Made by a program: the position numbers and the translations under genes. This document shows, piece after piece, positions 6,586 to 13,783 of a DNA stretch of 16,234 bases. Below the pieces are notes generated by a model. It had not been told where the DNA came from and did not search any database. It saw only the letters and a program-made list of their open reading frames with translations. Source of the stretch: Noviherbaspirillum sp. (GTDB lineage: Bacteria > Pseudomonadota > Gammaproteobacteria > Burkholderiales > Burkholderiaceae); the NCBI GenBank assembly GCA_028292785.1, contig JAQGLQ010000010.1:1-16234 (forward strand), given 5' to 3'. Every line of letters starts with the position of its first letter. Positions within the stretch are counted from its first letter, which is position 1.

Positions 6586-8625
6586 CTACTGCTTCCATTC
6601 GAGGCCCACGGACACCATGCGTCCGTCGCCCGGAAAAAACTGGGCCTGGTCCCTGCCCGCGGCATTGGCGACCACGCCGGTGGTTGCCGCATATTTCTTG
6701 TCGAAGAGGTTTCTCGCCTCCGCGAACCAGGCGAAGCCCGATTCCTTTCCGGCTCGGCGGCCCACCTTCAGCCCCCACACCTGATAGCGATCCGCGAACA
6801 GCGTGTTCGCCATGTCCACCGCATAGCGCCGCGGCGACCACTCGACGGTTACCCCGCCGTAGATGCCTCCCGCGCCGGTGTGCAGCAGTTCCGACTTGAG
6901 CAGCGAGCGCGGAATGCCAGGCAAGCGGTTGTTGCCGTAAATCGGATCGTCGTCGTAGCGGAAGTCATTCAGCAACAGCGCATTGCGCCATTCGAGCGTC
7001 TTCCATGGCCGCACGGTCGCGGCGGCTTCAAGGCCGGCATGGATGGTGTTCGGCACATTGACCGTAATGCTGCGTCCGGGCGCGATTTCCTGGCCCAGCA
7101 ATTCGTCTTTCAGCTTCGCATGGTAGACCGACACATCCCAATCGACCATGTCGATTCGTCCGCGCGAACCAAGCTCCAGGGTCCGGCCTTTCTGCGCCCT
7201 CACATTCGTCACGCCCCCGGTGCCGGACAATTCGCCGAACGACGGCGGTTCGAAGCTGGCGGATACATTGGCATAGAGTTGTACCTGGGGAGCCGCATCG
7301 AAGCGCACACCCAGCTTGGGACTGGTGCGCCGGTACGTCGCATTGAAACTTGCATCGCCGTCGGCAAGGAAGCGATCGGTGTATTTGCGCCGCGCGACGG
7401 TATGCTGCACTCCCCCGATCAACGCGGTTCGTGGCGTTATCAGATACTGCTCCTCGAGGTAGAACTCGAGATTGCTTGCCTCCTGCCGGCTCCTGCCGGT
7501 CATGGCGCCACGTGCCCCGCCGACGTTTACCCAGCGCTCTTCATCGGTCTTCCCCCATGCCGGGGCAACCCCCGCGACAAAACGGCTGGGCCCGGTGTCG
7601 AGGACATACCGCAATCCGATTCCATGGTCGTAGCTGCGCTGATCCAGCACTTGGAATATCGGGTGAAACAGTTTTTTCTCCGCGTGGAAGGCGCTTGCTT
7701 CCAGCACTCCCTGCCCCAGCCGGAAAGTCGTCTTGTTGGACAGGCGATTCACCCGGGTATCGCGCCGCTGATCCTTGATCACATTGTCGAGCAGTGCCTG
7801 GCGCGGATCGGCCTCGAGAGCCGCTTTCGTCAACGCGCCCGGAAGCTCGGAGCCGCTCTTGTTCAGGGCAAGAAAAAACCGGGTTTCGATGTCCCGGTTG
7901 ACGACCAGTCCCAGATTGCCATTGAATCGCGTGTTCTCCTGGCGCGCATGCCGGCGAAAGCCATCCTGCTCCAGATAACCGATGGAAGCCGCATAGTCGA
8001 CCTGACTTTGTTCTCCCCCCATACCCGCAAACTGGCCGAACAGGCGGCGATAGCCGTAGCTGCCGAACTCGGACCGCAAGTCTTTGCCGGCCGCGGTGTA
8101 GCCGTTCGGCGACACGAAATTGATCGCGCCGCCCAGCGTGGTCGAACCGTACTGCAACGCATTGGCCCCTCGAAACACCTCTATGTAGCTGGCGGCGAGC
8201 ATTTCGATCGCCTGAAAGTCGACGCTGCCGTCGGCCTGATTGAGCGGCACGCCATCCTGCAGGAGCTTGATGCCGCGCATGTGAAAGGTGCGCTGCAGAC
8301 CGGAACCGCGGATCGACAACCGCGCTTCTTCTGCGCCGAAGCGCGGCTGGATGAATACGCCGGGGGCGAAGCCGAGCGTGTCGGCGTACGTCGACACGCG
8401 GCCCTCGCGCGCCGTCTCGACGTCGACGACGGACGCTCCGCCCGGAATCCGCTGCAGCGACTTGCGCGCGTTTTCGATGGTCGGTTGTGTGGCGACCGGC
8501 ATGTCGCGACTGCCGACCACCTCGACCGGCGGCAGTGATACAGGTTCCTGGGCCCAGGCGCGGACCATGAGCAATGGCGTGGCCGCCGCGGAAACGGCCA
8601 ATGAAAATGTGATGTGCTTGAACAC
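6586..8625 (-). CDS. TonB-dependent outer-membrane receptor (copper-linked by context)
   Basis: An outer-membrane, energy-coupled receptor of 679 residues. A signal peptide covers residues 1-25 (cleavage after AWA). A TonB-box-like PPVEVVG follows at 32-38, then the plug domain with IRGSGLQRTF, GVPLNQADGS and EVFRGANALQYGSTTLGGAINF, then a beta-barrel with alternating aromatic strands. The usual C-terminal phenylalanine is absent: it ends EWKQ. Start choice: GTG 8625 has AGGA six bases upstream, whereas a TTG at 8652 in the same frame has no ribosome binding site and adds nine non-signal-like residues. The ligand cannot be read from the protein. The DUF2946 gene 124 bp upstream suggests copper or a copper complex, since such pairs are copper-responsive in Bordetella; iron-siderophore uptake remains possible. 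Confidence 0.93.
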   Translation of the reverse strand: MFKHITFSLAVSAAATPLLMVRAWAQEPVSLPPVEVVGSRDMPVATQPTIENARKSLQRIPGGASVVDVETAREGRVSTYADTLGFAPGVFIQPRFGAEEARLSIRGSGLQRTFHMRGIKLLQDGVPLNQADGSVDFQAIEMLAASYIEVFRGANALQYGSTTLGGAINFVSPNGYTAAGKDLRSEFGSYGYRRLFGQFAGMGGEQSQVDYAASIGYLEQDGFRRHARQENTRFNGNLGLVVNRDIETRFFLALNKSGSELPGALTKAALEADPRQALLDNVIKDQRRDTRVNRLSNKTTFRLGQGVLEASAFHAEKKLFHPIFQVLDQRSYDHGIGLRYVLDTGPSRFVAGVAPAWGKTDEERWVNVGGARGAMTGRSRQEASNLEFYLEEQYLITPRTALIGGVQHTVARRKYTDRFLADGDASFNATYRRTSPKLGVRFDAAPQVQLYANVSASFEPPSFGELSGTGGVTNVRAQKGRTLELGSRGRIDMVDWDVSVYHAKLKDELLGQEIAPGRSITVNVPNTIHAGLEAAATVRPWKTLEWRNALLLNDFRYDDDPIYGNNRLPGIPRSLLKSELLHTGAGGIYGGVTVEWSPRRYAVDMANTLFADRYQVWGLKVGRRAGKESGFAWFAEARNLFDKKYAATTGVVANAAGRDQAQFFPGDGRMVSVGLEWKQ

Positions 8626-8630
8626 GGATA

Positions 8631-8637
8631 GTCCTGC
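8631..8637 (-). promoter_or_regulatory. Shine-Dalgarno supporting GTG start of the TonB receptor
   Basis: On the minus strand these bases read GCAGGAC. The AGGA core (8632-8635) sits six bases before GTG at 8625. This favours the GTG over the upstream TTG at 8652. Confidence 0.6.
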
Positions 8638-8692
8638 TTTTTTCGTAGGCAAGGGAGCGCATTACAAAGCGCGTTGCGTGGCCCTTGCATTG

Positions 8693-8712
8693 CGCGCGAA
8701 ACGGATCGCGCG
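8693..8712 (-). promoter_or_regulatory. GC hairpin between the DUF2946 ORF and the TonB receptor gene
   Basis: CGCGCG at 8693-8698 and CGCGCG at 8707-8712 form a 6-bp GC stem with an 8-nt loop in the leader between the two ORFs. Read leftward it is preceded, not followed, by a T-run, so it is not a classical intrinsic terminator. It could take part in attenuation or protect against Rho; this is speculative. Confidence 0.25.
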
Positions 8713-8749
8713 AAAAATCAGCCGCCGGCAAGGCAGCGACTGGGAACGA

Positions 8750-9127
8750 TCAGAGAAGGACGGGGACAGGCGGGCCGCGCGGATAGGCGCGCGGCCATAC
8801 GAGGTGATGGATTGGCGTATCCGCCAATCGGATTGCAAAAGCGACTGCGCCGGTCGATTGCCTTCCGAACGCCACGGGAGGCGGAGGCAGACTGGCCAGG
8901 TCAGCCAGCGAGCAGATCGGGCATTGGCCGTAGGACGGGGATGCGTCGGAACTCGATGAATCCGGTGTCGCGATCTTCTTGATGCCGAAAGCAGTACAGA
9001 TTTCGGCGAGATGAATGTTGGACCGTTGGGCAGAGTTGATTACAGCCGGCAACAACGCCTGCAGCAGGAACGCGAATATGGCGATCCATGCATGGCGAGC
9101 ATCAGGTCTGACCGGGAAGGCGTTCAT
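8750..9127 (-). CDS. DUF2946 protein, CruR-like copper-responsive upstream ORF
   Basis: A 125-residue DUF2946 protein. It has an N-terminal hydrophobic helix (about residues 12-31), Cys44, a CPIC motif (Cys69 and Cys72), a His107-His108 pair and a C-terminal RGPP (117-120) five residues before the stop. In Bordetella pertussis a DUF2946 ORF upstream of the TonB receptor gene bfrG (CruR) was described as a regulatory upstream ORF: copper sensed by the nascent CXXC relieves arrest at a C-terminal RAPP motif and triggers Rho termination before the receptor gene. CXXC, the RAPP-like end and a TonB receptor as next gene are all present here. ATG 9127 is preferred to the adjoining TTG 9130; no Shine-Dalgarno sequence is visible. 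The family assignment is likely; the regulatory role is inferred by analogy. Confidence 0.82.
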   Translation of the reverse strand: MNAFPVRPDARHAWIAIFAFLLQALLPAVINSAQRSNIHLAEICTAFGIKKIATPDSSSSDASPSYGQCPICSLADLASLPPPPVAFGRQSTGAVAFAIRLADTPIHHLVWPRAYPRGPPVPVLL

Positions 9128-9146
9128 CAAGTAGTTTTTACAACGT

Positions 9147-9288
9147 CATTATCTGGACTTGCATGATCTTCCGCATACCGGCCGCGCGAGAATTAGCTCG
9201 AGGTCAAGATTATCCACGCTTCAAGCTTGATAATCCGAATAATTGACTGATCGGCACGTTTTATGCTGTGTAACCGTAGTGGATTATC
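9147..9288. repeat. Cluster of GATTATC heptamers, possible operator
   Basis: GATTATC occurs at 9208-9214, inverted (GATAATC) at 9229-9235 with 14 bp between them, and again at 9282-9288. A variant, CATTATC, is at 9147-9153. The inverted pair flanks the perfect palindrome TCAAGCTTGA at 9221-9230, which overlaps its right arm. All lie 20-160 bp upstream of the DUF2946 start. GATAAT-type units also make up the Fur box, so iron control is one possible reading. Confidence 0.35.
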
Positions 9289-9429
9289 ATCATTTCCGAA
9301 ACTAAATTCTGGAATGCTGCATTGTCCATATATCATTGTTTTTAGTCCAGTCGAACTCATCTGTTCACTAGGATTTCAGTTTCTGGGAATGCCGGATGCA
9401 ATTGAATGTTAGATAGCTCGAATGAAGCC

Positions 9430-9459
9430 TTGATCGAATTGTTGCGACGAAGCTATTTT
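9430..9459 (+). promoter_or_regulatory. Weak candidate promoter of phaZ
   Basis: TTGATC at 9430-9435 (four of six), 18-bp spacer, TATTTT at 9454-9459 (four of six). It would give a leader of about 130 nt. Other AT-rich hexamers in the area make this uncertain. Confidence 0.22.
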
Positions 9460-9596
9460 CTGACAGGGTTAGCTCCTCATTGAGCCGGAACTTGATGTGG
9501 CAATAATAATTTCCAGGAATTGCTAGTGATACATTGCATTGAGGAAAGCTTATCTGCAAAATCTGACTAGCGGAACCAATCAACGAGGCCTTTTAT

Positions 9597-10826
9597 ATGC
9601 TTTACCAATTTCATGAACTAAACCGTACGATGCTGAGCCCACTGATTCAGTGGGCCGAAGCGTCTGCCAAGTTATTTACAAATCCGGTCTCGCCGCTCGC
9701 CCACACTCCCTTTTCGCAGCGCATCGCTGCGGGATATGAATTGATGTACCGCCTCGGAAAGGATTATGAGAAGCCCGAGTTCGGCATCAAGACGGTGCCT
9801 GTTCAAGGCAAGCCCGTCGGCATCTTCGAAGAAATCACTGAAGAAAAACCGTTCTGCCGCCTGATTCATTTCAAGAAGGATCTAAGCAACTTCACCGGCC
9901 TCAAGCAGCCTACCGTGTTGCTGGTCGCGCCTTTGTCCGGCCACCATGCCACGCTGCTGCGCGACACGGTGCGCAGCCTTCTTTCGGATCATGATGTCTA
10001 CATCACCGATTGGACCGATGCGCGCATGGTTCCGGTGTCCGAAGGCCCGTTCCATCTACATGACTACATTTATTACGTGCAGGATTTCATTCGCCGCTTG
10101 GGGCCCGATCTGCATGTGATCTCGGTCTGTCAGCCGACGGTCCCGGTACTTGCGGCGATCGCGCTGATGGCGACGGCCGTCGACCCGAAGTTGCCGAAGT
10201 CGATGACGATGATGGGCGGACCGATCGATCCGCGCAAATCGCCGACGCAGGTCAACGACCTTGCGACGAACAAGCCCTTCTCATGGTTCGAGGACAAGGT
10301 CATCTACAGTGTGCCGGCCAACTACCCGGGTTTCGGCCGCAAAGTCTATCCGGGCTTCCTTCAGCACGCCGGTTTCGTCGCGATGAATCCGCGCCGTCAT
10401 GCGCAAAGCCACTGGGACTTCTACATGCACTTGCGTGAAGGCGACAACGAGTCGGCCGAAGAACATCGCAAGTTCTACGACGAATACAACGCCGTGCTGG
10501 ACATGCCGGCCGAGTACTATCTTGAAACGATCAAGACGGTGTTCCAGGAATTCCAGCTTCCGCGCGGAGTATGGGAAGTGGAAGGCAAGCTGGTACGGCC
10601 GCAAGATATCAAAACCGTCGCGCTGCTTACCGTCGAAGGCGAGCTCGATGATATCTCCGGCACCGGCCAGACTGAAGCGGCACAGGAACTTTGCTCGGGA
10701 ATTCCGAAGAACAAGAAAGAGCACTATGTCGCCAAGAAGTGCGGCCACTACGGTATTTTCTCGGGACGGCGCTGGCGCGAAATGGTCTGCCCGAAAATCA
10801 CGGACTTCATCAAGAATCATTCCTGA
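9597..10826 (+). CDS. phaZ: Intracellular polyhydroxyalkanoate depolymerase
   Basis: A 409-residue alpha/beta-hydrolase very similar to the intracellular depolymerase PhaZa1 of Ralstonia eutropha, which mobilises stored polyhydroxybutyrate from granules in the cytoplasm. The nucleophile motif has cysteine instead of serine: Cys178 in VCQPT. By alignment with PhaZa1 (Cys183, Asp355, His388), Asp351 in GELDDISG and His384 in CGHYGIFSGRRWRE complete the triad. The oxyanion region is APLSGHHATLLRD (111-123). Length and start (MLYQFHELNR) match the family. ATG 9597 has GAGG at 9585-9588. The gene is monocistronic: a 469-bp AT-rich region lies upstream and a terminator directly downstream. No phaC, phaP or phaR is in the window. 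Confidence 0.96.
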   Translation: MLYQFHELNRTMLSPLIQWAEASAKLFTNPVSPLAHTPFSQRIAAGYELMYRLGKDYEKPEFGIKTVPVQGKPVGIFEEITEEKPFCRLIHFKKDLSNFTGLKQPTVLLVAPLSGHHATLLRDTVRSLLSDHDVYITDWTDARMVPVSEGPFHLHDYIYYVQDFIRRLGPDLHVISVCQPTVPVLAAIALMATAVDPKLPKSMTMMGGPIDPRKSPTQVNDLATNKPFSWFEDKVIYSVPANYPGFGRKVYPGFLQHAGFVAMNPRRHAQSHWDFYMHLREGDNESAEEHRKFYDEYNAVLDMPAEYYLETIKTVFQEFQLPRGVWEVEGKLVRPQDIKTVALLTVEGELDDISGTGQTEAAQELCSGIPKNKKEHYVAKKCGHYGIFSGRRWREMVCPKITDFIKNHS

Positions 10827-10846
10827 TTCCGGATCGCCGCTGTACC

Positions 10847-10880
10847 AAGCCGTTCCCCAGCCGGGCGAACGGCTTTTTCA
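10847..10880 (+). terminator. Rho-independent terminator of phaZ
   Basis: AAGCCGTTC at 10847-10855 pairs perfectly with GAACGGCTT at 10867-10875 across an 11-nt loop, followed by five T at 10874-10878. It lies 20 bp after the phaZ stop. Confidence 0.92.
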
Positions 10881-10881
10881 T

Positions 10882-10910
10882 TTGGAGCAAGCCCTGTTTC
10901 CGCCGATAAT
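10882..10910 (+). promoter_or_regulatory. Promoter placing the rsxB-like start at the mRNA 5' end
   Basis: TTGGAG at 10882-10887, exactly 17 bp, then GATAAT at 10905-10910 (five of six to TATAAT). Initiation about seven bases downstream falls at 10916-10918, two to four bases before the ATG at 10920, so the transcript would be leaderless or nearly so. It sits directly after the phaZ terminator. Confidence 0.45.
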
Positions 10911-10919
10911 TCTGCTTTT

Positions 10920-11648
10920 ATGTCGCTGAATGCCGCCGTGCCTCAATCCGATCCACCTTCTCTCGTCGACCAGATCGAAGACCTGCTGCCGCAGACCCAG
11001 TGCACCAAGTGCGGTTATCCGGCATGCCGCCCTTATGCGGAAGCCATCGCCGGCGGGGAAGCGAATTACAATCAATGCCCGCCGGGCGGCATCGAGGGTG
11101 TCGCCCGTCTGGCGCGACTGCTCGGAAAACCGGTCATTCCGCTCAATCCCGTCAACGGCGCTGAACGCCCTCGCCGGCTGGCCGTCATCGAGGAGTCGCT
11201 CTGCATCGGCTGCACCTTGTGCATCCAGGCGTGTCCGGTCGATGCGATCGTGGGCGCGGCCAAGCAGATGCATACCGTCGTCGCCGAACTGTGCACCGGC
11301 TGCGATCTCTGCGTGGCACCGTGTCCGGTGGACTGCATCACGATGGTGGAGGTTACGCCAGGCAGGACCGGCTGGCAGGCATGGTCGCAACAACAGGCCG
11401 ATGCGGCACGCGAACGGCATGATTTCCGCACGCTGCGGCTGCGCAGGGAACGCGAAGAAAACGACGCGCGCCTCGCCGCCAAGGCCGCAGCCAAATTAAG
11501 GGAGACGCAAGCCGAAGCCGCGCTGACGCCGGAAGCCAGAATTGAACAGGAACGCAAGAAGGCGATCATCCAGGCAGCCATCGAACGGGCCCGGTTGAAA
11601 AAGGAGCAAATGGCGGCGCAAACCCAGGCAGCGCGAGACAGAGAATGA
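10920..11648 (+). CDS. RsxB/RnfB-like three-cluster ferredoxin, soluble form
   Basis: A 242-residue electron-transfer protein related to RnfB/RsxB. The first iron-sulfur domain has Cys28-x2-Cys31-GYPA-Cys36 and Cys53, the pattern of the RnfB [4Fe-4S] domain. Two bacterial ferredoxin motifs follow, Cys95/98/101/105 and Cys125/128/131/135. The N-terminal membrane helix of RsxB is missing, so it should be soluble. The last 80 or so residues are a charged Ala/Arg/Glu/Lys-rich, probably helical tail. No other rnf/rsx genes are nearby. No Shine-Dalgarno sequence precedes ATG 10920, and a promoter-like element ends ten bases before it. The stop overlaps the nth start as ATGA, implying translational coupling. 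The usual annotation would be electron transport complex subunit RsxB; the partner is unknown. Confidence 0.88.
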   Translation: MSLNAAVPQSDPPSLVDQIEDLLPQTQCTKCGYPACRPYAEAIAGGEANYNQCPPGGIEGVARLARLLGKPVIPLNPVNGAERPRRLAVIEESLCIGCTLCIQACPVDAIVGAAKQMHTVVAELCTGCDLCVAPCPVDCITMVEVTPGRTGWQAWSQQQADAARERHDFRTLRLRREREENDARLAAKAAAKLRETQAEAALTPEARIEQERKKAIIQAAIERARLKKEQMAAQTQAARDRE

Positions 11649-12295
11649 ATGCAGAAAAACGCATCGAGATATTCAGGCGCTTTCGCGCCGCCAATCCGCA
11701 TCCGACCACCGAACTCGAATACACCACGCCGTTCGAGCTGCTGATCGCGGTCATCCTGTCGGCGCAGGCGACCGACGTGTCGGTCAACAAGGCGACGCGC
11801 AAGCTGTTCCCGGTCGCGCATACGCCGCAAGCGATCCATGCGCTGGGTGTCGATGAACTGATCACATACATCCGCACCATCGGCCTGTATCGCACCAAGG
11901 CCAGGAACGTGATCGAAACCTGCCGCATCCTGATCGAGCAGCATGGCGGCCAGGTGCCGCGCTCGCGAGAGGCGCTTCAGGCCCTTCCCGGAGTCGGACG
12001 AAAGACCGCGAACGTGGTGCTCAATACCGCGTTCGGTGAACCGACCATCGCGGTCGACACGCATATTTTCAGGGTATCGAACCGGACCGGCATAGCACCG
12101 GGCAAGAACGTCGATGAGGTGGAACAAAAGCTGCTGAAATTCGTGCCGCAGGAATTTCGGCACGATGCGCATCACTGGCTCATCCTGCATGGACGGTATA
12201 TCTGCATCGCCCGCAAGCCGATGTGCTGGAACTGCATCATTGCCGACCTGTGCGAATATCCGGACAAGACGCCGCTACCCGAAAAGGGAATCTAG
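11645..12295 (+). CDS. nth: Endonuclease III
   Basis: A 216-residue DNA glycosylase/AP lyase that removes oxidised pyrimidines in base-excision repair. The helix-hairpin-helix [13 protein letters not shown] (114-126) contains catalytic Lys120, and Asp138 follows in AVDTHIFRV; both numbers equal those of E. coli Nth. The [4Fe-4S] loop has Cys187, Cys194, Cys197 and Cys203, again identical in position. Length is normal and no key residue is lost. The ATG overlaps the stop of the RsxB-like gene by four bases, so the two are probably translated as a coupled pair. The DUF1841 gene follows after 71 bp. Confidence 0.97.
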   Translation: MNAEKRIEIFRRFRAANPHPTTELEYTTPFELLIAVILSAQATDVSVNKATRKLFPVAHTPQAIHALGVDELITYIRTIGLYRTKARNVIETCRILIEQHGGQVPRSREALQALPGVGRKTANVVLNTAFGEPTIAVDTHIFRVSNRTGIAPGKNVDEVEQKLLKFVPQEFRHDAHHWLILHGRYICIARKPMCWNCIIADLCEYPDKTPLPEKGI

Positions 12296-12301
12296 CCCGT
12301 C

Positions 12302-12332
12302 TTGGCAGCGCGTGGGCGATGCCGCGTAAAAT
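12302..12332 (+). promoter_or_regulatory. Possible promoter of the DUF1841 gene
   Basis: TTGGCA at 12302-12307 (five of six) and TAAAAT at 12327-12332 (five of six), but with a 19-bp spacer, longer than optimal. It would give a leader of about 28 nt. Read-through from nth is an alternative. Confidence 0.28.
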
Positions 12333-12366
12333 GGCCGGCTACTTTCCACGATATTGTCCCGACACG

Positions 12367-12789
12367 ATGTTCAATCCCTCCCAGCACGATGTTCGCCGCT
12401 TCTTTTGCGAAACTTTTCGAAAAATGCGCGCGAATGAAATCCTTACGCCGCTCGAAGCCATCGCGCGCGACTGGATCGTGCAGCATCCGGAATACGAGAG
12501 CGCGCTCGAGCATGTCGAGTCCGCGCTGGACGCCGATTACTCGGTGGAGCGCGGCGAGAGCAACCCTTTCCTGCACATATCGATGCATCTGTCGATCGCC
12601 GAACAGATATCCATCGACCAGCCGCCGGGGATTCGCGCCGCTTTCCTGGCGCTTGCGCAACGTCTCGGTTCGGAACACGAGGCACATCATCAGATGATGG
12701 AATGTCTCGGAGAGATGATCTGGGCATCTCAGCGCAGCGGCCTGCCGCCCGACGGAGAAGCCTATATCGACTGCGTGCGGCGACGATAA
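12367..12789 (+). CDS. DUF1841 family protein
   Basis: A 140-residue soluble protein of the uncharacterised DUF1841 family. Recognisable stretches are MFNPSQHDVRRFF at the start, ESNPFLHISMHLSIAEQ in the middle and QMMECLGEMIW with GLPPDGEAYIDCVRRR near the end. Several conserved histidines occur (in FLHISMHLS and HEAHH), which could bind metal, but no activity is known. The gene is commonly found after nth in related bacteria, as here, from memory of genome neighbourhoods. The start at 12367 is set by the family N-terminus; no clear Shine-Dalgarno sequence precedes it. A strong hairpin terminator begins 13 bp after the stop. Confidence 0.87.
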   Translation: MFNPSQHDVRRFFCETFRKMRANEILTPLEAIARDWIVQHPEYESALEHVESALDADYSVERGESNPFLHISMHLSIAEQISIDQPPGIRAAFLALAQRLGSEHEAHHQMMECLGEMIWASQRSGLPPDGEAYIDCVRRR

Positions 12790-12802
12790 GCCGGCGCACA
12801 AA

Positions 12803-12826
12803 AAAGCCACGCGCTTGCGTGGCTTT
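12803..12826. terminator. Bidirectional terminator
   Basis: AAAGCCACGC at 12803-12812 and GCGTGGCTTT at 12817-12826 form a perfect 10-bp stem with a GCTT loop. On the minus strand the stem is followed by six T, a strong terminator for the cytochrome operon. On the plus strand only three T follow, enough for moderate termination after the DUF1841 gene. Confidence 0.9.
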
Positions 12827-12854
12827 CGATTGTCTTGCCTTAACTTGTTTCAGC

Positions 12855-13208
12855 TTATTTTCGCACTACCAGGGCGCCAGGCAGGCTGTGCAGGTATGCC
12901 GCGATATTCTGCACATCCTGGCGCGACAGAGGCTTGGCCTGCGCACCCATGATTGCGTTGCCGCGGCCATTCGCGCCGTCGGCGCCGCGCTTGTACGCAA
13001 TCAGCGACTGCTCGAGATAATCGCGATGCTGGCCCGCCAGCTTCGGATAGCTCGGATCGATCGGTGTGTTGTAGTCCTTGCCGTGGCAGGAAAAGCAGTT
13101 GTATTTTTCAGCAGCGGCTTTGCCTGCTTCGACGTTGCCGGCGGCCAGTGCCGCGCATGAAACCGTGGACAGGAACGCCACGACGGCTGACGCAAAAATC
13201 TTTTTCAT
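12855..13208 (-). CDS. Periplasmic monohaem cytochrome c (class I)
   Basis: A 117-residue exported c-type cytochrome. A signal peptide ends near residue 23 (ALAAG). The haem motif is Cys38-Phe-Ser-Cys41-His42, and Met87 in GNAIMGAQAKPLS is the probable sixth ligand. The C-terminal helix DVQNIAAYLHSLP is typical of class I and resembles one half of cytochrome c4. It should carry electrons in the periplasm, for example to a terminal oxidase. The ATG at 13208 has AAGGGA six bases upstream, and this site overlaps the stop codon of the preceding cytochrome gene (TAAGGGA). The pair are nine bases apart and co-transcribed. The bidirectional terminator lies 28 bp downstream. Confidence 0.93.
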   Translation of the reverse strand: MKKIFASAVVAFLSTVSCAALAAGNVEAGKAAAEKYNCFSCHGKDYNTPIDPSYPKLAGQHRDYLEQSLIAYKRGADGANGRGNAIMGAQAKPLSRQDVQNIAAYLHSLPGALVVRK

Positions 13209-13217
13209 GGTTATCCC

Positions 13218-13538
13218 TTATTTCTGCTGCGAATAGTACGCGGCGACATCGGCGATATCCTGGTCCGACAAGCCTCCCGCGATGCCTCGCATGCTCGGGT
13301 TCTTGCGTTCGCCCTTCTGATAGGCGCGCAGCGCATTTTCAATGTACTTGGCCGACTGACCGCCGATCATGGGCACTTGGTAGACTTCCGGGAAAGTCGC
13401 CTTGTAGCCTGGAATGCCATGGCAACCGATACACATCGCAACCTTGTTGTCGGCCGCCTTGGGATTGCCGACGACGTCCGCGGCTGCAGCGAGATTGGCA
13501 ACACTCGCAAGCGCGAGAAGCGCAATTAGTTTTTTCAT
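13218..13538 (-). CDS. Periplasmic monohaem cytochrome c (class I)
   Basis: A 106-residue exported c-type cytochrome, first gene of a two-cytochrome operon. A signal peptide covers about 20 residues. The haem site is Cys36-Ile-Gly-Cys39-His40, and Met83 in NPSMRGIAGGLS is the likely distal ligand. The ending DQDIADVAAYYSQQK is the usual last helix. Together with the next gene it looks like a split version of dihaem cytochrome c4, though the two could act separately. The frame is open 58 codons further upstream, but that stretch is not signal-like; the MKKLIALLAL start at 13538 is clearly right. The bases before this ATG are pyrimidine-rich, with no Shine-Dalgarno sequence. A promoter candidate lies about 100 bp upstream. 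Confidence 0.93.
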   Translation of the reverse strand: MKKLIALLALASVANLAAAADVVGNPKAADNKVAMCIGCHGIPGYKATFPEVYQVPMIGGQSAKYIENALRAYQKGERKNPSMRGIAGGLSDQDIADVAAYYSQQK

Positions 13539-13639
13539 GATAGGTGGGATGATTAATGCGAAACTGGCTTGGTGCGACAGCGGATCCAATGGCTTGTCTA
13601 ACTTGCTGAACAGTTTCTTCGCTGCACCAAAAACAGTTA

Positions 13640-13668
13640 ATTCTACCGCAAGAAGGCAACACAGTCCA
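13640..13668 (-). promoter_or_regulatory. Promoter of the cytochrome c operon
   Basis: On the minus strand TGGACT (13668-13663, four of six), 17-bp spacer, TAGAAT (13645-13640, five of six). Transcription would start near 13633, with a leader of about 95 nt. Confidence 0.42.
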
Positions 13669-13783
13669 CGATGAGGGCTCGTGCCCCGGACGCTCCGCGC
13701 CTGGGCCGCCACCCGAAGAGTGCTGGCCGCCCGCTCGATCGTTCTCGCTTATACTGGATTTTTTACTCGCTCCCACCTTTCCC

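Larger units (their letters stand above)
9128..9596. other. AT-rich intergenic region upstream of the DUF2946 ORF and phaZ
   Basis: A 469-bp stretch without a convincing gene, visibly AT-richer than its surroundings. It separates the divergent DUF2946/TonB-receptor unit and phaZ and must contain both promoters. The left part holds several GATTATC-type heptamers (9147-9288). The right part has a possible phaZ promoter at 9430-9459 and the ribosome binding site GAGG at 9585-9588. A 71-codon minus-strand frame at 9368-9583 has no recognisable features and is not called. Confidence 0.6.

Noticed and set aside
6880..8538. Long plus-strand open frame (552 codons) opposite the TonB receptor gene
   Set aside because: The opposite strand encodes a complete receptor with signal peptide, plug and barrel. 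The plus frame has no motif and no ribosome binding site.
9368..9583. 71-codon minus-strand frame in the AT-rich gap
   Set aside because: No Shine-Dalgarno sequence, no recognisable family and no matching neighbour. The length is unremarkable for AT-rich spacer; kept only as part of the intergenic description.
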